From the NCBI GenBank assembly GCA_016710135.1, contig JADJLM010000001.1, forward strand, positions 310,001 through 374,000: DNA of 64,000 nt. The letters are read 5' to 3'. Origin of the DNA: Nitrosomonas sp. GTDB lineage: Bacteria; Pseudomonadota; Gammaproteobacteria; Burkholderiales; Nitrosomonadaceae. Position numbers and translations under genes: made by a program. The notes under the pieces were generated by a model, which saw only the letters and a program-made list of their open reading frames with translations, searched no databases and was not told the origin of the DNA. This document shows positions 36,474 through 45,363 of the stretch, one piece after another; within the stretch, counting starts at the first letter, position 1; each line of letters starts with the position of its first letter.

Positions 36474-37657
36474 ATGGGCTTATCTATCGTGACTGATCGG
36501 TTTGATGTCGTTATTGTCGGTGGTGGGCCAGTTGGGATGGCGCTAGCATTGCGTTTGAAAGCGTGGAATATTGTTACACTATTGTTAGAAGCGCAATCAT
36601 TAACCGACCCTGTTACGGATTCTCGCCCATTGGCGTTGTCGTACGGGAGTCAGCTCATTTTAAGGCGGTTAAATGTATGGGATAGCCTAGCGTCTGTTAC
36701 TCCGATTCAGACGATTCACATCTCGAATCACGGTCATGCGGGACAAACGTTGATACGATCTGAAGATGCCGGGGTTCCAGTGCTTGGTAGTGTTGTTAAT
36801 TACCATGGGTTGTATGACGCGTTTTACCAGATGATGCGCCAGCAGAATGTGACGTTTCAATTGGGCGCCAAGGTGACTTCTTTGACGCATCAACCGGATC
36901 ATGTACAGGTTGATTATGAGCAATCGGGAGAAACGCATCGCGTGGATGCTAAATTGCTGGTGCTCGCCGATGGCGGTAAATTGGTTTCACAGGTGGAAGG
37001 AATTCACTTTCATACGCATGATTACCAGCAATGGGCTGTGGTTGCCAATATTCAAACCAGTATCGGTCAGCGTGGAATTGCTTACGAACATTTTACCTTG
37101 GATGGTCCTGTTGCTTTGTTGCCATCCGATACGGGTTATGCGTTAGTATGGACTGTGCCAGCCGATCAGGTCGATCGCATTTTAAATTGGGATGAGGCGG
37201 CTTTTCTTTCTGAGTTGCAGGTGCATTTTGGTGATATGGCGGGCCAATTCGTTTCATGTGGCAAGCGAACGGGGTTTCCACTGACACTGAAATATGCATC
37301 GCCCACAATTGCTCCTCGAACTGTATTGATTGGCAATGCATCGCAAACATTGCATCCGGTTGCAGGGCAGGGTTTTAATTTGGGACTGCGCGATGCCTGG
37401 GAATTGGCAAGTGAATTGATCCGGTCCGCTAATTTTGCAGCAGATGTGGGTTCTTCTCGTTTGTTGTCAACGTTTGCGAGTAAACGTCAGATTGATCGAG
37501 AAGGAGGTAAATTTTTACCAATACGCTTGCAAAATTGTTCACAGTGAATTTTCCTTCTTTACAAGTTGCCTGTGGATTGAGTTTGAGTATTCTAGATCAG
37601 CTATCTCCTGTTAAGCGTTTTGTTGCACGTCGTATGATATTTGGGGCAAGAGGATAA
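36474..37657 (+). CDS. UbiH/VisC-family FAD monooxygenase, interrupted by one apparent frameshift
   Basis: FAD-binding motifs are visible: DVVIVGGGPVGMALALRL near the N-terminus and VLIGNASQTLHPVAGQGFNL later, where the family usually has GDAAH and this protein has GNASQ. These enzymes hydroxylate the ubiquinone ring. The first frame stops at 37547. Adding one T to the T5 run at 37512-37516 continues FTNTLAKLFTVNFPSL, GLSLSILDQLSPVKRFVARR and MIFGARG to 37657, the normal UbiH-type end. Which ubiquinone position is modified cannot be decided here. Confidence 0.87.
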
Positions 37658-37726
37658 TTGAGTGACGATCATCAGTGTGGAATTAATCAGAATTCTTTGA
37701 AATAAACCAGATTGACATAACTTCGT

Positions 37727-38740
37727 ATGCAAATCGGCCCTCATCGTTTAAAAAATCAACTAATCGTTGCTCCAATGGCGGGTGTGACGGATCGTCCTTT
37801 CCGGCAATTGTGTAAACGATTTGGCGCGGGTATGGCCGTATCCGAAATGGTTTCAAGTAATTCATTGCTCTGGGGTTCAGAGAAAACACGTCGCCGGGCG
37901 AGTCATGAGGGCGAAGTTGCACCGATTTCGGTACAAATCGCTGGTGCAGATCCAACAATGATGGCTGAGGCAGCACGCTACAATGCCGACCAAGGCGCAC
38001 AAATTATCGATATCAATATGGGTTGTCCCGCTAAAAAGATTTGCAATGTAATGGCGGGGTCAGCGTTATTAAAAGATGAATCACTAGTAGGAAAAATCTT
38101 AGAGGCGGTTACAACCGCTGTCGATATTCCAGTGACCTTGAAAATTCGTACAGGTTGGGATACGCAGCATAAAAATGCGCTGTCGGTAGCTAAATTGGCT
38201 GAACAAACTGGTATCCAAGCGCTAGCGATTCATGGTAGAACACGCGCTTGTGCTTACCAGGGGTATGCAGAGTATGACACCATTGCTGCAGTGAAAGCGG
38301 TGGTTAACATTCCTGTTATTGCGAATGGTGATATTACAACACCGGAGAAAGCTAAGCAGGTTTTAGATTATACAAAAGCCGATGCCATTATGATTGGGCG
38401 TGCTGCACAAGGACGCCCCTGGATTTTCCGGGAAATCGATCATTATTTGAATACTCAGAAATTTTTACCCTTGCCCGAAGTGAGTGAGATTCATCAAGTG
38501 CTCATTGAACATTTGCATGATCTTTATGAGTTTTACGGTGAATATTCGGGTGTTCGTATTGCACGTAAACATATCTCTTGGTATACCAAAGGTTTAACGA
38601 ATTCAGCTGTTTTTCGGCATGCAATGAATCAATTACAAACGGTGGAAGCGCAATTGACCGCAACGCATCAATTTTTTCAACAATTAGCTGACTATGGGCA
38701 AAGGCTTACTTATGATAACGAGGTGGCAATCGCAGTATGA
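37727..38740 (+). CDS. dusB: tRNA-dihydrouridine synthase B
   Basis: The 337-residue TIM-barrel flavoprotein shows APMAGVTDRPFRQLCKRFGA, NMGCPAKKI with the catalytic cysteine, and IGRAAQGRPWIF. It reduces uridines in the tRNA D-loop using FMN. Its stop overlaps the fis start by four bases, the classic dusB-fis operon. Confidence 0.94.
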   Translation: MQIGPHRLKNQLIVAPMAGVTDRPFRQLCKRFGAGMAVSEMVSSNSLLWGSEKTRRRASHEGEVAPISVQIAGADPTMMAEAARYNADQGAQIIDINMGCPAKKICNVMAGSALLKDESLVGKILEAVTTAVDIPVTLKIRTGWDTQHKNALSVAKLAEQTGIQALAIHGRTRACAYQGYAEYDTIAAVKAVVNIPVIANGDITTPEKAKQVLDYTKADAIMIGRAAQGRPWIFREIDHYLNTQKFLPLPEVSEIHQVLIEHLHDLYEFYGEYSGVRIARKHISWYTKGLTNSAVFRHAMNQLQTVEAQLTATHQFFQQLADYGQRLTYDNEVAIAV

Positions 38741-38979
38741 GCAGTTTTAATGAAAATGAGATCGCAAGCTGTATTCGTAAGTCCCTGGATGCTTATTTCA
38801 AAGATTTAGAGGGTGAAAAGCCTTGCCCTATCTATGAGATGGTTATCAATAGTGTCGAGAAGCCATTACTCGAACTGGCGATTCAGTATGCGAAAGGTAA
38901 TCAAAGCAAGGCAGCAGAACTTTTAGGAATAAGTCGTAATACGTTGCGCAGCCGTTTGGCTAAACATCGTATCGAATGA
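38737..38979 (+). CDS. fis: Fis-family nucleoid-associated regulator
   Basis: The 80-residue protein has the Fis C-terminal helix-turn-helix (KGNQSKAAELLGISRNTLRS) and the preceding dimer helices. Fis bends DNA and stimulates rRNA and recombination sites. It is translationally coupled to dusB and lies six bases ahead of purH. The E. coli protein is 98 residues; short Fis proteins are usual in betaproteobacteria. Confidence 0.92.
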   Translation: MSSFNENEIASCIRKSLDAYFKDLEGEKPCPIYEMVINSVEKPLLELAIQYAKGNQSKAAELLGISRNTLRSRLAKHRIE

Positions 38980-38985
38980 TGAAAT

Positions 38986-40542
38986 ATGATCAAACAAGCA
39001 TTAATTAGTGTTTCAAATAAAGCAGGTGTGGTTGATTTGGCGCGAGCATTACATCAGCGCGGAATAAAGATCATATCATCCGGTGGGACCGCAAAACTGT
39101 TACAAGAAAATGCCATTTCCGTTACTGAAGTCAGTGATTATACCGGGTTTCCGGAAATGCTCGATGGACGGGTCAAAACCTTACATCCCAAAATTCATGC
39201 AGGTATTTTATCGAGACTAGATCTAGACGCCCATCGGCAGGCGATACAACAAGTTGGGATCGATCCGATTGAATTAGTGGTTGTTAATCTATATCCTTTT
39301 GTTGAAACGATTAATCGTGCGGGTTGTACCCTGGAAGAAGCGATTGAGAATATCGATATCGGGGGACCAACGTTAATCAGAGCCGCTGCAAAAAATTATC
39401 AGCACGTAACCGTGATTACAGAACCCGAAGATTACTCGGTTTTATTAGCAGAATTAGATCAAGGAAATGGAGTCGTGAGCGATTCACGCCGTTTCTATTT
39501 TGCCCAGAAAGCATTTACGCATACTGCGCGCTATGATAGTGCAATCAGTAATTATTTGACGGCCATCGATGCTAATGGGCAGCATACGACTTTCCCTGAG
39601 CATTTGAATCTCAATTTTAGCCGAGTTCAAACGATGCGATATGGGGAAAATCCTCATCAGCAGGCAGTTTTTTACCGCGATGCGGAGGCATTACCGGGAA
39701 GCTTGGCGAACTATTTACAACTACAAGGCAAAGAATTATCGTTTAATAATATTGCTGATACCGATGCAGCCTGGGAATGTGTCAAATCTTTTGATAAGCC
39801 AGCTTGTGTGATCGTTAAGCATGCTAATCCTTGTGGTGTGGCAATTGCGGATAATTTACTAGCAGCTTATCAATTAGCATTTGCCACTGACCCTACTTCA
39901 GCATTTGGTGGCATCATCGCCTTGAATCAACGTGTTGATGTCGCATTAGCAGAAGCGGTTATTAAGCAATTTGTGGAAGTTATTATTGCGCCTGCGTTCA
40001 GTGAGGAAGCACAAGCAGTGCTCAAGCAGAAAGTAAATATTCGAGTTCTGGTCGTACCAATTCAAGCTGAGATGAATCGCTACGACTTAAAGCGTGTTGG
40101 GGGAGGGGTATTAGTTCAAACACCCGATAATTTTCAGATCGGGGAAGTTAATCTCAAAGTTGTAACACAATTGAAGCCGACACCTGAACAGATTCAAGAC
40201 TGCTTATTTGCTTGGCGGGTTGCAAAATTTGTGAAATCGAACGCGATTGTGTTTTGTGCGCAAGGTCGGACACTGGGCATTGGCGCAGGACAGATGAGTC
40301 GTATTGATAGCGCACGCATTGCCTCTTTCAAGGCGGAGCAGGCTGGTTTAGATTTGAATGGTTCAACTGTTGCATCCGACGCATTTTTCCCATTTCGTGA
40401 TGGCTTGGATGTTGTGGTTAAAGCGGGGGCTAAGATTGTTATACAACCAGGGGGTAGTATTCGAGATAATGAGGTGATTCAAGCTGCAGATGAGCAAGGG
40501 ATTATTATGCTTTTTACAGGGACTCGCCATTTTAGGCATTAA
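38986..40542 (+). CDS. purH: Bifunctional AICAR transformylase / IMP cyclohydrolase
   Basis: The 518-residue protein has an MGS-like cyclohydrolase domain (LISVSNKAGVVDLARAL, LDGRVKTLHPKIHAGIL) and the transformylase domain with KHANPCGVA and DAFFPFRDGLDVV. It catalyses the last two steps of IMP synthesis. It follows fis directly and precedes purD by 86 bases, so the purine genes probably share a transcript. Confidence 0.95.
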   Translation: MIKQALISVSNKAGVVDLARALHQRGIKIISSGGTAKLLQENAISVTEVSDYTGFPEMLDGRVKTLHPKIHAGILSRLDLDAHRQAIQQVGIDPIELVVVNLYPFVETINRAGCTLEEAIENIDIGGPTLIRAAAKNYQHVTVITEPEDYSVLLAELDQGNGVVSDSRRFYFAQKAFTHTARYDSAISNYLTAIDANGQHTTFPEHLNLNFSRVQTMRYGENPHQQAVFYRDAEALPGSLANYLQLQGKELSFNNIADTDAAWECVKSFDKPACVIVKHANPCGVAIADNLLAAYQLAFATDPTSAFGGIIALNQRVDVALAEAVIKQFVEVIIAPAFSEEAQAVLKQKVNIRVLVVPIQAEMNRYDLKRVGGGVLVQTPDNFQIGEVNLKVVTQLKPTPEQIQDCLFAWRVAKFVKSNAIVFCAQGRTLGIGAGQMSRIDSARIASFKAEQAGLDLNGSTVASDAFFPFRDGLDVVVKAGAKIVIQPGGSIRDNEVIQAADEQGIIMLFTGTRHFRH

Positions 40543-40628
40543 AATTACTGAGTCGTCTCAATAATTGATAACTTTGCTTAATTGATCACTATATTAACTA
40601 TTCTTTTCTAGGCTGGTAGTGTGCAACA

Positions 40629-41945
40629 ATGAAGTTACTCGTAGTCGGTAGTGGCGGTAGAGAGCATGCAATTGCGTGGAAGCTGAGTCAATCACCGCGT
40701 GTTCAAAAAGTATTTGTTGCTCCTGGTAATGCTGGAACAGCACTTGAATTGGGGCTCGAAAATATTCCAATCACAGCGATTACTGAGTTAGTAGCATTTG
40801 TAAAACAGGAAAATATTGCCCTTACAGTGGTTGGCCCTGAAGCACCCTTGGCTGATGGAATTGTCGATACTTTTCGAGCAAAAGGGCTTCGCATTTTTGG
40901 TCCAACCCGGAGAGCCGCCCAACTCGAAGCTTCAAAAATCTTTGCTAAAGCGTTTATGCAGCGCTATGGTATTCCCACTGCGAAATCAGCAAACTTTAAT
41001 CAAGCCGATGCGGCACATCAATATATCGATCAAAGCGCAGTACCGATCGTTATCAAAGCAGATGGATTAGCTGCAGGGAAAGGTGTCATCGTAGCACAAA
41101 CTTACGAGCAGGCGCATGATGCAGTTGATCGTATGTTAACCGATAGCCAACTGGGTAAAGCCGGCGCACAAATTTTAATTGAAGATTTTCTAGCAGGTGA
41201 AGAAGCTAGTTTTATTGTCATGGCAGATGGTCAACATGCGTTACCGCTAGCGACAAGCCAAGATCATAAGCGTTTGTTAGACAATGATTTAGGTCCCAAT
41301 ACCGGAGGGATGGGAGCCTATTCTCCTGCGCTGTGTATTACTCCCGAATTACATGCTAGGATTATGCGAGAAGTTATCAATCCTACGCTATTGGGGATGG
41401 CACAAGAAAATGAACCCTATACGGGGTTTTTATATGCAGGTCTGATGATATCGTCCCGAGGTGATATCAAAGTGCTGGAATTTAACTGCCGCTTGGGTGA
41501 TCCTGAGACGCAACCGATTATGATGCGCCTTAAAACAGATTTGTTGAGACTCATCGAACAAGCGCTAAATCTATCATTGGATAAAGCTGAAATTGAGTGG
41601 GATCGAAGAACCGCCTTGGGGGTTGTACTAGCCGCTGAAGGTTACCCAGAATCGCCACGTAAGCATGACAAGATCGAAGGTTTAATGGAGGTAATCAAGG
41701 AACAAGCAGCCACTGAAGATTTTCATGTATTTCACGCCGGCACAGCGCTGAATACTGAAGATCCTTCTTCAATTTTAACGGCGGGTGGTAGAGTATTGTG
41801 TGTCGCTGCGCTGGGTGAAAATATTAAATTAGCGCATCAACGTGCTTATGATATTGCGCACAAAATTCAATTTAGCGGTAGTCAAATGCGTCACGATATT
41901 GGTTATCGCGCTATGAATCGAATCGATCCTAAAGTCGATAGCTGA
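40629..41945 (+). CDS. purD: Phosphoribosylamine-glycine ligase
   Basis: The 438-residue ATP-grasp enzyme shows LVVGSGGREHAIAWKL at the start, VIKADGLAAGKGVIVA (ATP binding) and EFNCRLGDPETQPIMMRL (metal binding). It makes GAR from phosphoribosylamine and glycine. It is convergent with the yciB gene, 34 bases away. Confidence 0.95.
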   Translation: MKLLVVGSGGREHAIAWKLSQSPRVQKVFVAPGNAGTALELGLENIPITAITELVAFVKQENIALTVVGPEAPLADGIVDTFRAKGLRIFGPTRRAAQLEASKIFAKAFMQRYGIPTAKSANFNQADAAHQYIDQSAVPIVIKADGLAAGKGVIVAQTYEQAHDAVDRMLTDSQLGKAGAQILIEDFLAGEEASFIVMADGQHALPLATSQDHKRLLDNDLGPNTGGMGAYSPALCITPELHARIMREVINPTLLGMAQENEPYTGFLYAGLMISSRGDIKVLEFNCRLGDPETQPIMMRLKTDLLRLIEQALNLSLDKAEIEWDRRTALGVVLAAEGYPESPRKHDKIEGLMEVIKEQAATEDFHVFHAGTALNTEDPSSILTAGGRVLCVAALGENIKLAHQRAYDIAHKIQFSGSQMRHDIGYRAMNRIDPKVDS

Positions 41946-41979
41946 TTTCGCTTCATTGAATCGATTACCCAAGCGCAAC

Positions 41980-42528
41980 TCATTCTGTTTTTGTTACATC
42001 CTGCGCTTCCGCATATTTTCCGATGAAGAGCCCTTGGAAAATAATGAAAACAAGCATTAGCCCTGTAAATCCGAATAGCTTGAAATTGACCCAAGAATCA
42101 GTTGAGAAGCTAAACGCTACGTAAAGGTTAACCGCACCCATCGCAGCAAAAAATAGCGCCCAACTCGTATTCAGACGTGACCAAATTGCCTCAGGTAATT
42201 TGAGCTGATTGCTGAGCATCGAACGAATCAAATTCTTCTTAAAAAGCACCTGGCTGATCAATAGTACGCAAGCAAATAACCAATAGAGTACCGTTGGTTT
42301 CCATTTGATAAAGGCCTCATCCTGAAGAAATAACGTTGCACCGCCAAAAGTAATAATTAGAGCAAGGCTCACCCATAGCAAGTTATCCACTTTGCGGTGA
42401 CGAAACCATGACCAACCCACCTGTATAAACGTCGCAATAATCGCTGCTACCGTTGCAGCGTAGATATCAACCAGCTTATAAGCGATAAAAAATAATATGA
42501 CTGGAAATAGGTCGAAAAGTAATTTCAT
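41980..42528 (-). CDS. yciB: Septation protein A (YciB/IspZ)
   Basis: From the ATG at 42528 the protein starts MKLLFDLFPVILFFIAYKL, the diagnostic YciB opening. It has about five membrane helices and ends in GKYAEAQDVTKTE. An upstream in-frame ATG at 42609 would add 27 non-conserved residues, so I prefer the shorter form. It is an inner-membrane protein linked to cell-envelope synthesis and division. Confidence 0.9.
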   Translation of the reverse strand: MKLLFDLFPVILFFIAYKLVDIYAATVAAIIATFIQVGWSWFRHRKVDNLLWVSLALIITFGGATLFLQDEAFIKWKPTVLYWLFACVLLISQVLFKKNLIRSMLSNQLKLPEAIWSRLNTSWALFFAAMGAVNLYVAFSFSTDSWVNFKLFGFTGLMLVFIIFQGLFIGKYAEAQDVTKTE

Positions 42529-42775
42529 TTTAGTGGTAGAAGGCTGAAATAACGCAGCCAAGTTTTGAGAATAAATGCTCATCATACCTGATGCGTTACT
42601 AAAGTTCACTCACAGGCCATCATTGGTTTTTTAATGCTCATATTGCTACCTGAAGCGATTGCTGTACGGAAGTACGATGTACCAGGGTACGATAGGCGAG
42701 GCGGCGGTAATTTGTCAGAATTTCACCATGCAGTAACGATTGAAGAAGTTAAACAATTTAAACAGGAGAGCAGAC

Positions 42776-42958
42776 ATGAGCAAATTAGTTAAATCATTCA
42801 AACAATTTTTGAACAATGAAGAAGGGATGGCAGCAGTCGAGTATGCATTAGTTGTTGCGATTATGGCGGTAGCGATTGTAGCGGCGTGGGGAACGTTAGC
42901 CGGTGGTTTTAATGGTTTATTTACGACGATAGCAGGGCAATTAGGCATCGCGCTTTAG
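42776..42958 (+). CDS. flp: Flp-type pilin, copy 1
   Basis: This 60-residue Flp pilin has a short basic leader, cleavage after Gly in NNEEG/MAAVEYALVVAIM, Glu at +5 and Tyr at +6, and a hydrophobic helix. These are the hallmarks of Flp prepilins processed by the TadV/CpaA peptidase. AGGAG ahead of ATG 42776 decides this start over an in-frame ATG at 42740. It differs from copies 2 and 3 only at residue 2 (Ser for Asn). It is the major subunit of the Tad pilus used for surface attachment. Confidence 0.93.
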   Translation: MSKLVKSFKQFLNNEEGMAAVEYALVVAIMAVAIVAAWGTLAGGFNGLFTTIAGQLGIAL

Positions 42959-43094
42959 AAGAGTATGGATTGGCTTAGGATAGTACGGAAGTACGATGTA
43001 CCAGGGTACGATAGGCGAAGCGGCGGTAATTTGTCAGAATTTCACCATGCATTAACGATTGAAGAAATTAAACAATTTAAACAGGAGAGAAGAC

Positions 43095-43277
43095 ATGAAC
43101 AAATTAGTTAAATCATTCAAACAATTTTTGAACAATGAAGAAGGGATGGCAGCAGTCGAGTATGCATTAGTTGTTGCGATTATGGCAGTAGCGATTGTAG
43201 CAGCGTGGGGAACATTAGCCGGTGGTTTTAATGGTTTATTTACGACGATAGCAGGGCAATTAGGTATCGCGCTTTAG
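43095..43277 (+). CDS. flp: Flp-type pilin, copy 2
   Basis: The encoded protein is identical to copy 3 (60 residues; GMAAVEYALVVAIMAVAIVA around the cleavage site). AGGAG precedes the ATG. The gene has its own copy of the upstream 15-bp repeat pair and so may be transcribed separately as well as by read-through from copy 1. Confidence 0.93.
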   Translation: MNKLVKSFKQFLNNEEGMAAVEYALVVAIMAVAIVAAWGTLAGGFNGLFTTIAGQLGIAL

Positions 43278-43413
43278 AAGAGTATGGATTGGCTTGGGAT
43301 AGTACGGAAGTACGATGTACCAGGGTACGATAGGCGAAGCGGCGGTAATTTGTCAGAATTTCACCATGCATTAACGATTGAAGAAATTAAACAATTTAAA
43401 CAGGAGAGAAGAC

Positions 43414-43596
43414 ATGAACAAATTAGTTAAATCATTCAAACAATTTTTGAACAATGAAGAAGGGATGGCAGCAGTCGAGTATGCATTAGTTGTTGCGATT
43501 ATGGCAGTAGCGATTGTAGCAGCGTGGGGAACATTAGCCGGTGGTTTTAATGGTTTATTTACGACGATAGCAGGGCAATTAGGTATCGCGCTTTAA
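43414..43596 (+). CDS. flp: Flp-type pilin, copy 3
   Basis: The encoded protein is identical to copy 2, with the same leader and ribosome site. A strong hairpin lies 41 bases after the stop. It probably ends most pilin transcription before the assembly genes, giving many pilin transcripts per assembly transcript. Confidence 0.93.
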   Translation: MNKLVKSFKQFLNNEEGMAAVEYALVVAIMAVAIVAAWGTLAGGFNGLFTTIAGQLGIAL

Positions 43597-43637
43597 TTAC
43601 AGAAAAAAGAATTATCACATAAGTTGCTATTTTAGAA

Positions 43638-43662
43638 CCCGGCTAATTAGCCGGGTAGTTTT
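43638..43662 (+). terminator. Intrinsic terminator/attenuator after the flp array
   Basis: CCCGGCTAATTAGCCGGG is a perfect palindrome followed by TAGTTTTA. It lies between flp copy 3 and cpaA. The T-run is short, so partial read-through into cpaA is plausible. Confidence 0.75.
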
Positions 43663-43676
43663 ATGGAGATAGAAGT

Positions 43677-44216
43677 ATGCATACAGTAAGTATTGTTATC
43701 TTAGTAGGACTACTATTGTTGGCTTCTTATAGAGATATCTGTGAATACCGAATTTCTAATAAATTGATTCTCTTTGGATTGGCTGTTGGCATCTCATTAA
43801 ACGTGATTCTTCCTCAAGAAATAGGTGGATTAGGTTTTCAGCTCGCTTTAGCTGGCGCTGGAGTTGGGGTAATTGTTTTTTTACCGATGTATCTTATTCG
43901 TGCAATGGGTGCAGGCGATATTAAATTGATGGCAATGGTTGGTGCTTTTGTTGGGCCAAGTCCTATGCTGCAAATTGCGCTTTATGTTGCTATAGCTGGA
44001 GGATTGCTTGCATTAATTGTTTTAATCAGTAAGAGCAAGCTAATTAAACCTATCCATAACTATAAGCTCATGCTAATGCGAAATCAGTTAAGTACTACAG
44101 CTGGTAATCTAGATACTATCTCTACGAGTAAAGTATTTTCTAAAACAAAGGCTAGATTACCCTATGGCGTCGCTATTGCTGCTGGGACATTCTTTTACTT
44201 AATAACAAATTTCTAA
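43677..44216 (+). CDS. cpaA: Flp prepilin peptidase (TadV/CpaA)
   Basis: The 179-residue membrane aspartyl protease of family A24 has the first catalytic Asp in SYRDICEYRISN and the second in RAMGAGDIKLMAMVG. Multiple helices flank them. It cuts the Flp leader peptides. It lacks the N-terminal methylase domain of PilD, as usual for TadV. GGAG precedes the ATG. Confidence 0.92.
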   Translation: MHTVSIVILVGLLLLASYRDICEYRISNKLILFGLAVGISLNVILPQEIGGLGFQLALAGAGVGVIVFLPMYLIRAMGAGDIKLMAMVGAFVGPSPMLQIALYVAIAGGLLALIVLISKSKLIKPIHNYKLMLMRNQLSTTAGNLDTISTSKVFSKTKARLPYGVAIAAGTFFYLITNF

Positions 44217-44545
44217 TTGGTGAATTTAAAATAAACCAATAAACCGCATCTAGTCTCGTAGTTTTTCTTCTTTTCTAACATCATCAATTGAGTGAATAGT
44301 CAAATAATCGTTTGCTTATTTGACTTTAACTCATCTATTAATTAGTCGAAGTAACTGTCTATCACAACTGCAGTCGGATGTCATGTCGATGCGTTGTATC
44401 GGTCAAGATAGGGTCAATTTATTGATCTTTTCCGTTTATTGCATGGGAACGATAACCACTATAGTTACCTTAAGAACTATAGCAATAAGCAAGTAGGAAG
44501 AATTGACTCAATTCATAACTCGTTAACAAGGTGTGAGGTCTATCG
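44217..44545. promoter_or_regulatory. 329-bp gap with two perfect inverted repeats, probable promoter region of the tad assembly operon
   Basis: The gap between cpaA and cpaB holds no gene. AGTCAAATAA and TTATTTGACT (44298-44325, 8-base loop) form a stem that may end the cpaA transcript. CTATAGTT and AACTATAG (44459-44482, 8-base spacer) lie 64 bases before cpaB and look like an operator. The large gap before a long co-directional gene series suggests a separate promoter for the assembly genes. Confidence 0.55.
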
Positions 44546-45352
44546 ATGAGAAATACAGGAGCGCTAGGAATGATCGTGATTTCCTTGTTATTAGGATCAG
44601 CAGCGGTGGTTGTTGCTGCGAAGTGGCTTAATAATCAGGTGAATATCGAAGCATCGAAAATTATCGTTGCTTCACAAGATATTAATGTAGGTACCCGCCT
44701 TACCCCAGAAATTCTCAAAGCGATCGATTGGCCCAGTAGCAGTATCCCTGAAGGTTCATTTCAAGAAGTAAAACTCTTGGATAGTCGTGTAGCAAAGGTT
44801 AATTTACAACGTGGTGAACCCGTTCTGGAGCGCAAATTAGCACCAGAAGGGACCGTGGGCGGGTTATCTGGTGTGATCGCTGATGGCAAGCGTGCAATTA
44901 CCGTCCGTGTCAATGATGTCGTGGGCGTAGCTGGTTTTGCACTGCCCGGTAACTTGGTCGATATTCTGGTGAATATTAAAGATGACAATAAAAATCCAAT
45001 TTCTAAAATTGTACTTGAACAAATATTAGTGTTGGCCATTGCTCAAGATTTGGGGAGAGATGAAACAAAACCGAAAGTGGTCAATGCGGTAACACTGGAA
45101 GTGACGCCGGAACAAGCTGAGAGATTAGATTTGGCACGTAGTGTTGGATCGCTTTCGTTAGTGCTAAGAAATCAAATCGATAAAAGTGTCGGTTCTACTG
45201 ATGGCGTTCGCACTCAGGATTTGCTGGGTACAAAAATTGTTGTGACAGAACCCCAAAAAGAAGTTGAGAAAGTTGTAGTTTACAAATCCATAGCCCCCAG
45301 GCCAACAGTTGAGATCATTCGGGGTGTTCAAAAATCGAGTGCAAATCAATAA
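44546..45352 (+). CDS. cpaB: Tad pilus assembly protein CpaB/RcpC
   Basis: The 268-residue protein has an N-terminal membrane anchor (MIVISLLLGSAAVVVAAKWL). A SAF domain (ASQDINVGTRLTPEILKAID) follows, then RcpC-type regions (GKRAITVRVNDVVGVAGFAL). It is periplasmic and associates with the secretin during Flp pilus export. The secretin gene follows 11 bases later. Confidence 0.92.
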   Translation: MRNTGALGMIVISLLLGSAAVVVAAKWLNNQVNIEASKIIVASQDINVGTRLTPEILKAIDWPSSSIPEGSFQEVKLLDSRVAKVNLQRGEPVLERKLAPEGTVGGLSGVIADGKRAITVRVNDVVGVAGFALPGNLVDILVNIKDDNKNPISKIVLEQILVLAIAQDLGRDETKPKVVNAVTLEVTPEQAERLDLARSVGSLSLVLRNQIDKSVGSTDGVRTQDLLGTKIVVTEPQKEVEKVVVYKSIAPRPTVEIIRGVQKSSANQ

Positions 45353-45363
45353 AGGGGAGAATC

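Larger units (their letters stand above)
42664..43596 (+). repeat. Three tandem 319-bp units, each with one flp gene and its leader
   Basis: The units start at 42664, 42983 and 43302 and are nearly identical over leader and gene. The third stops matching after the pilin stop codon. Each unit opens with two 15-bp direct repeats of the pattern GTAC-N4-GTAC-GAT (GTACGGAAGTACGAT, then GTACCAGGGTACGAT); the second contains the perfect palindrome GTACCAGGGTAC. This is recent tandem duplication of a complete pilin transcription unit. Confidence 0.9.

Noticed and set aside
42740..42775. Longer flp starts 12 codons upstream in each copy
   Set aside because: AGGAG directly precedes the inner ATG, and the longer leader is atypical for Flp pilins.
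43302..43620. CRISPR-like array reading of the three repeats
   Set aside because: Units are 319 bp, coding and not separated by unique spacers; they are gene duplications.
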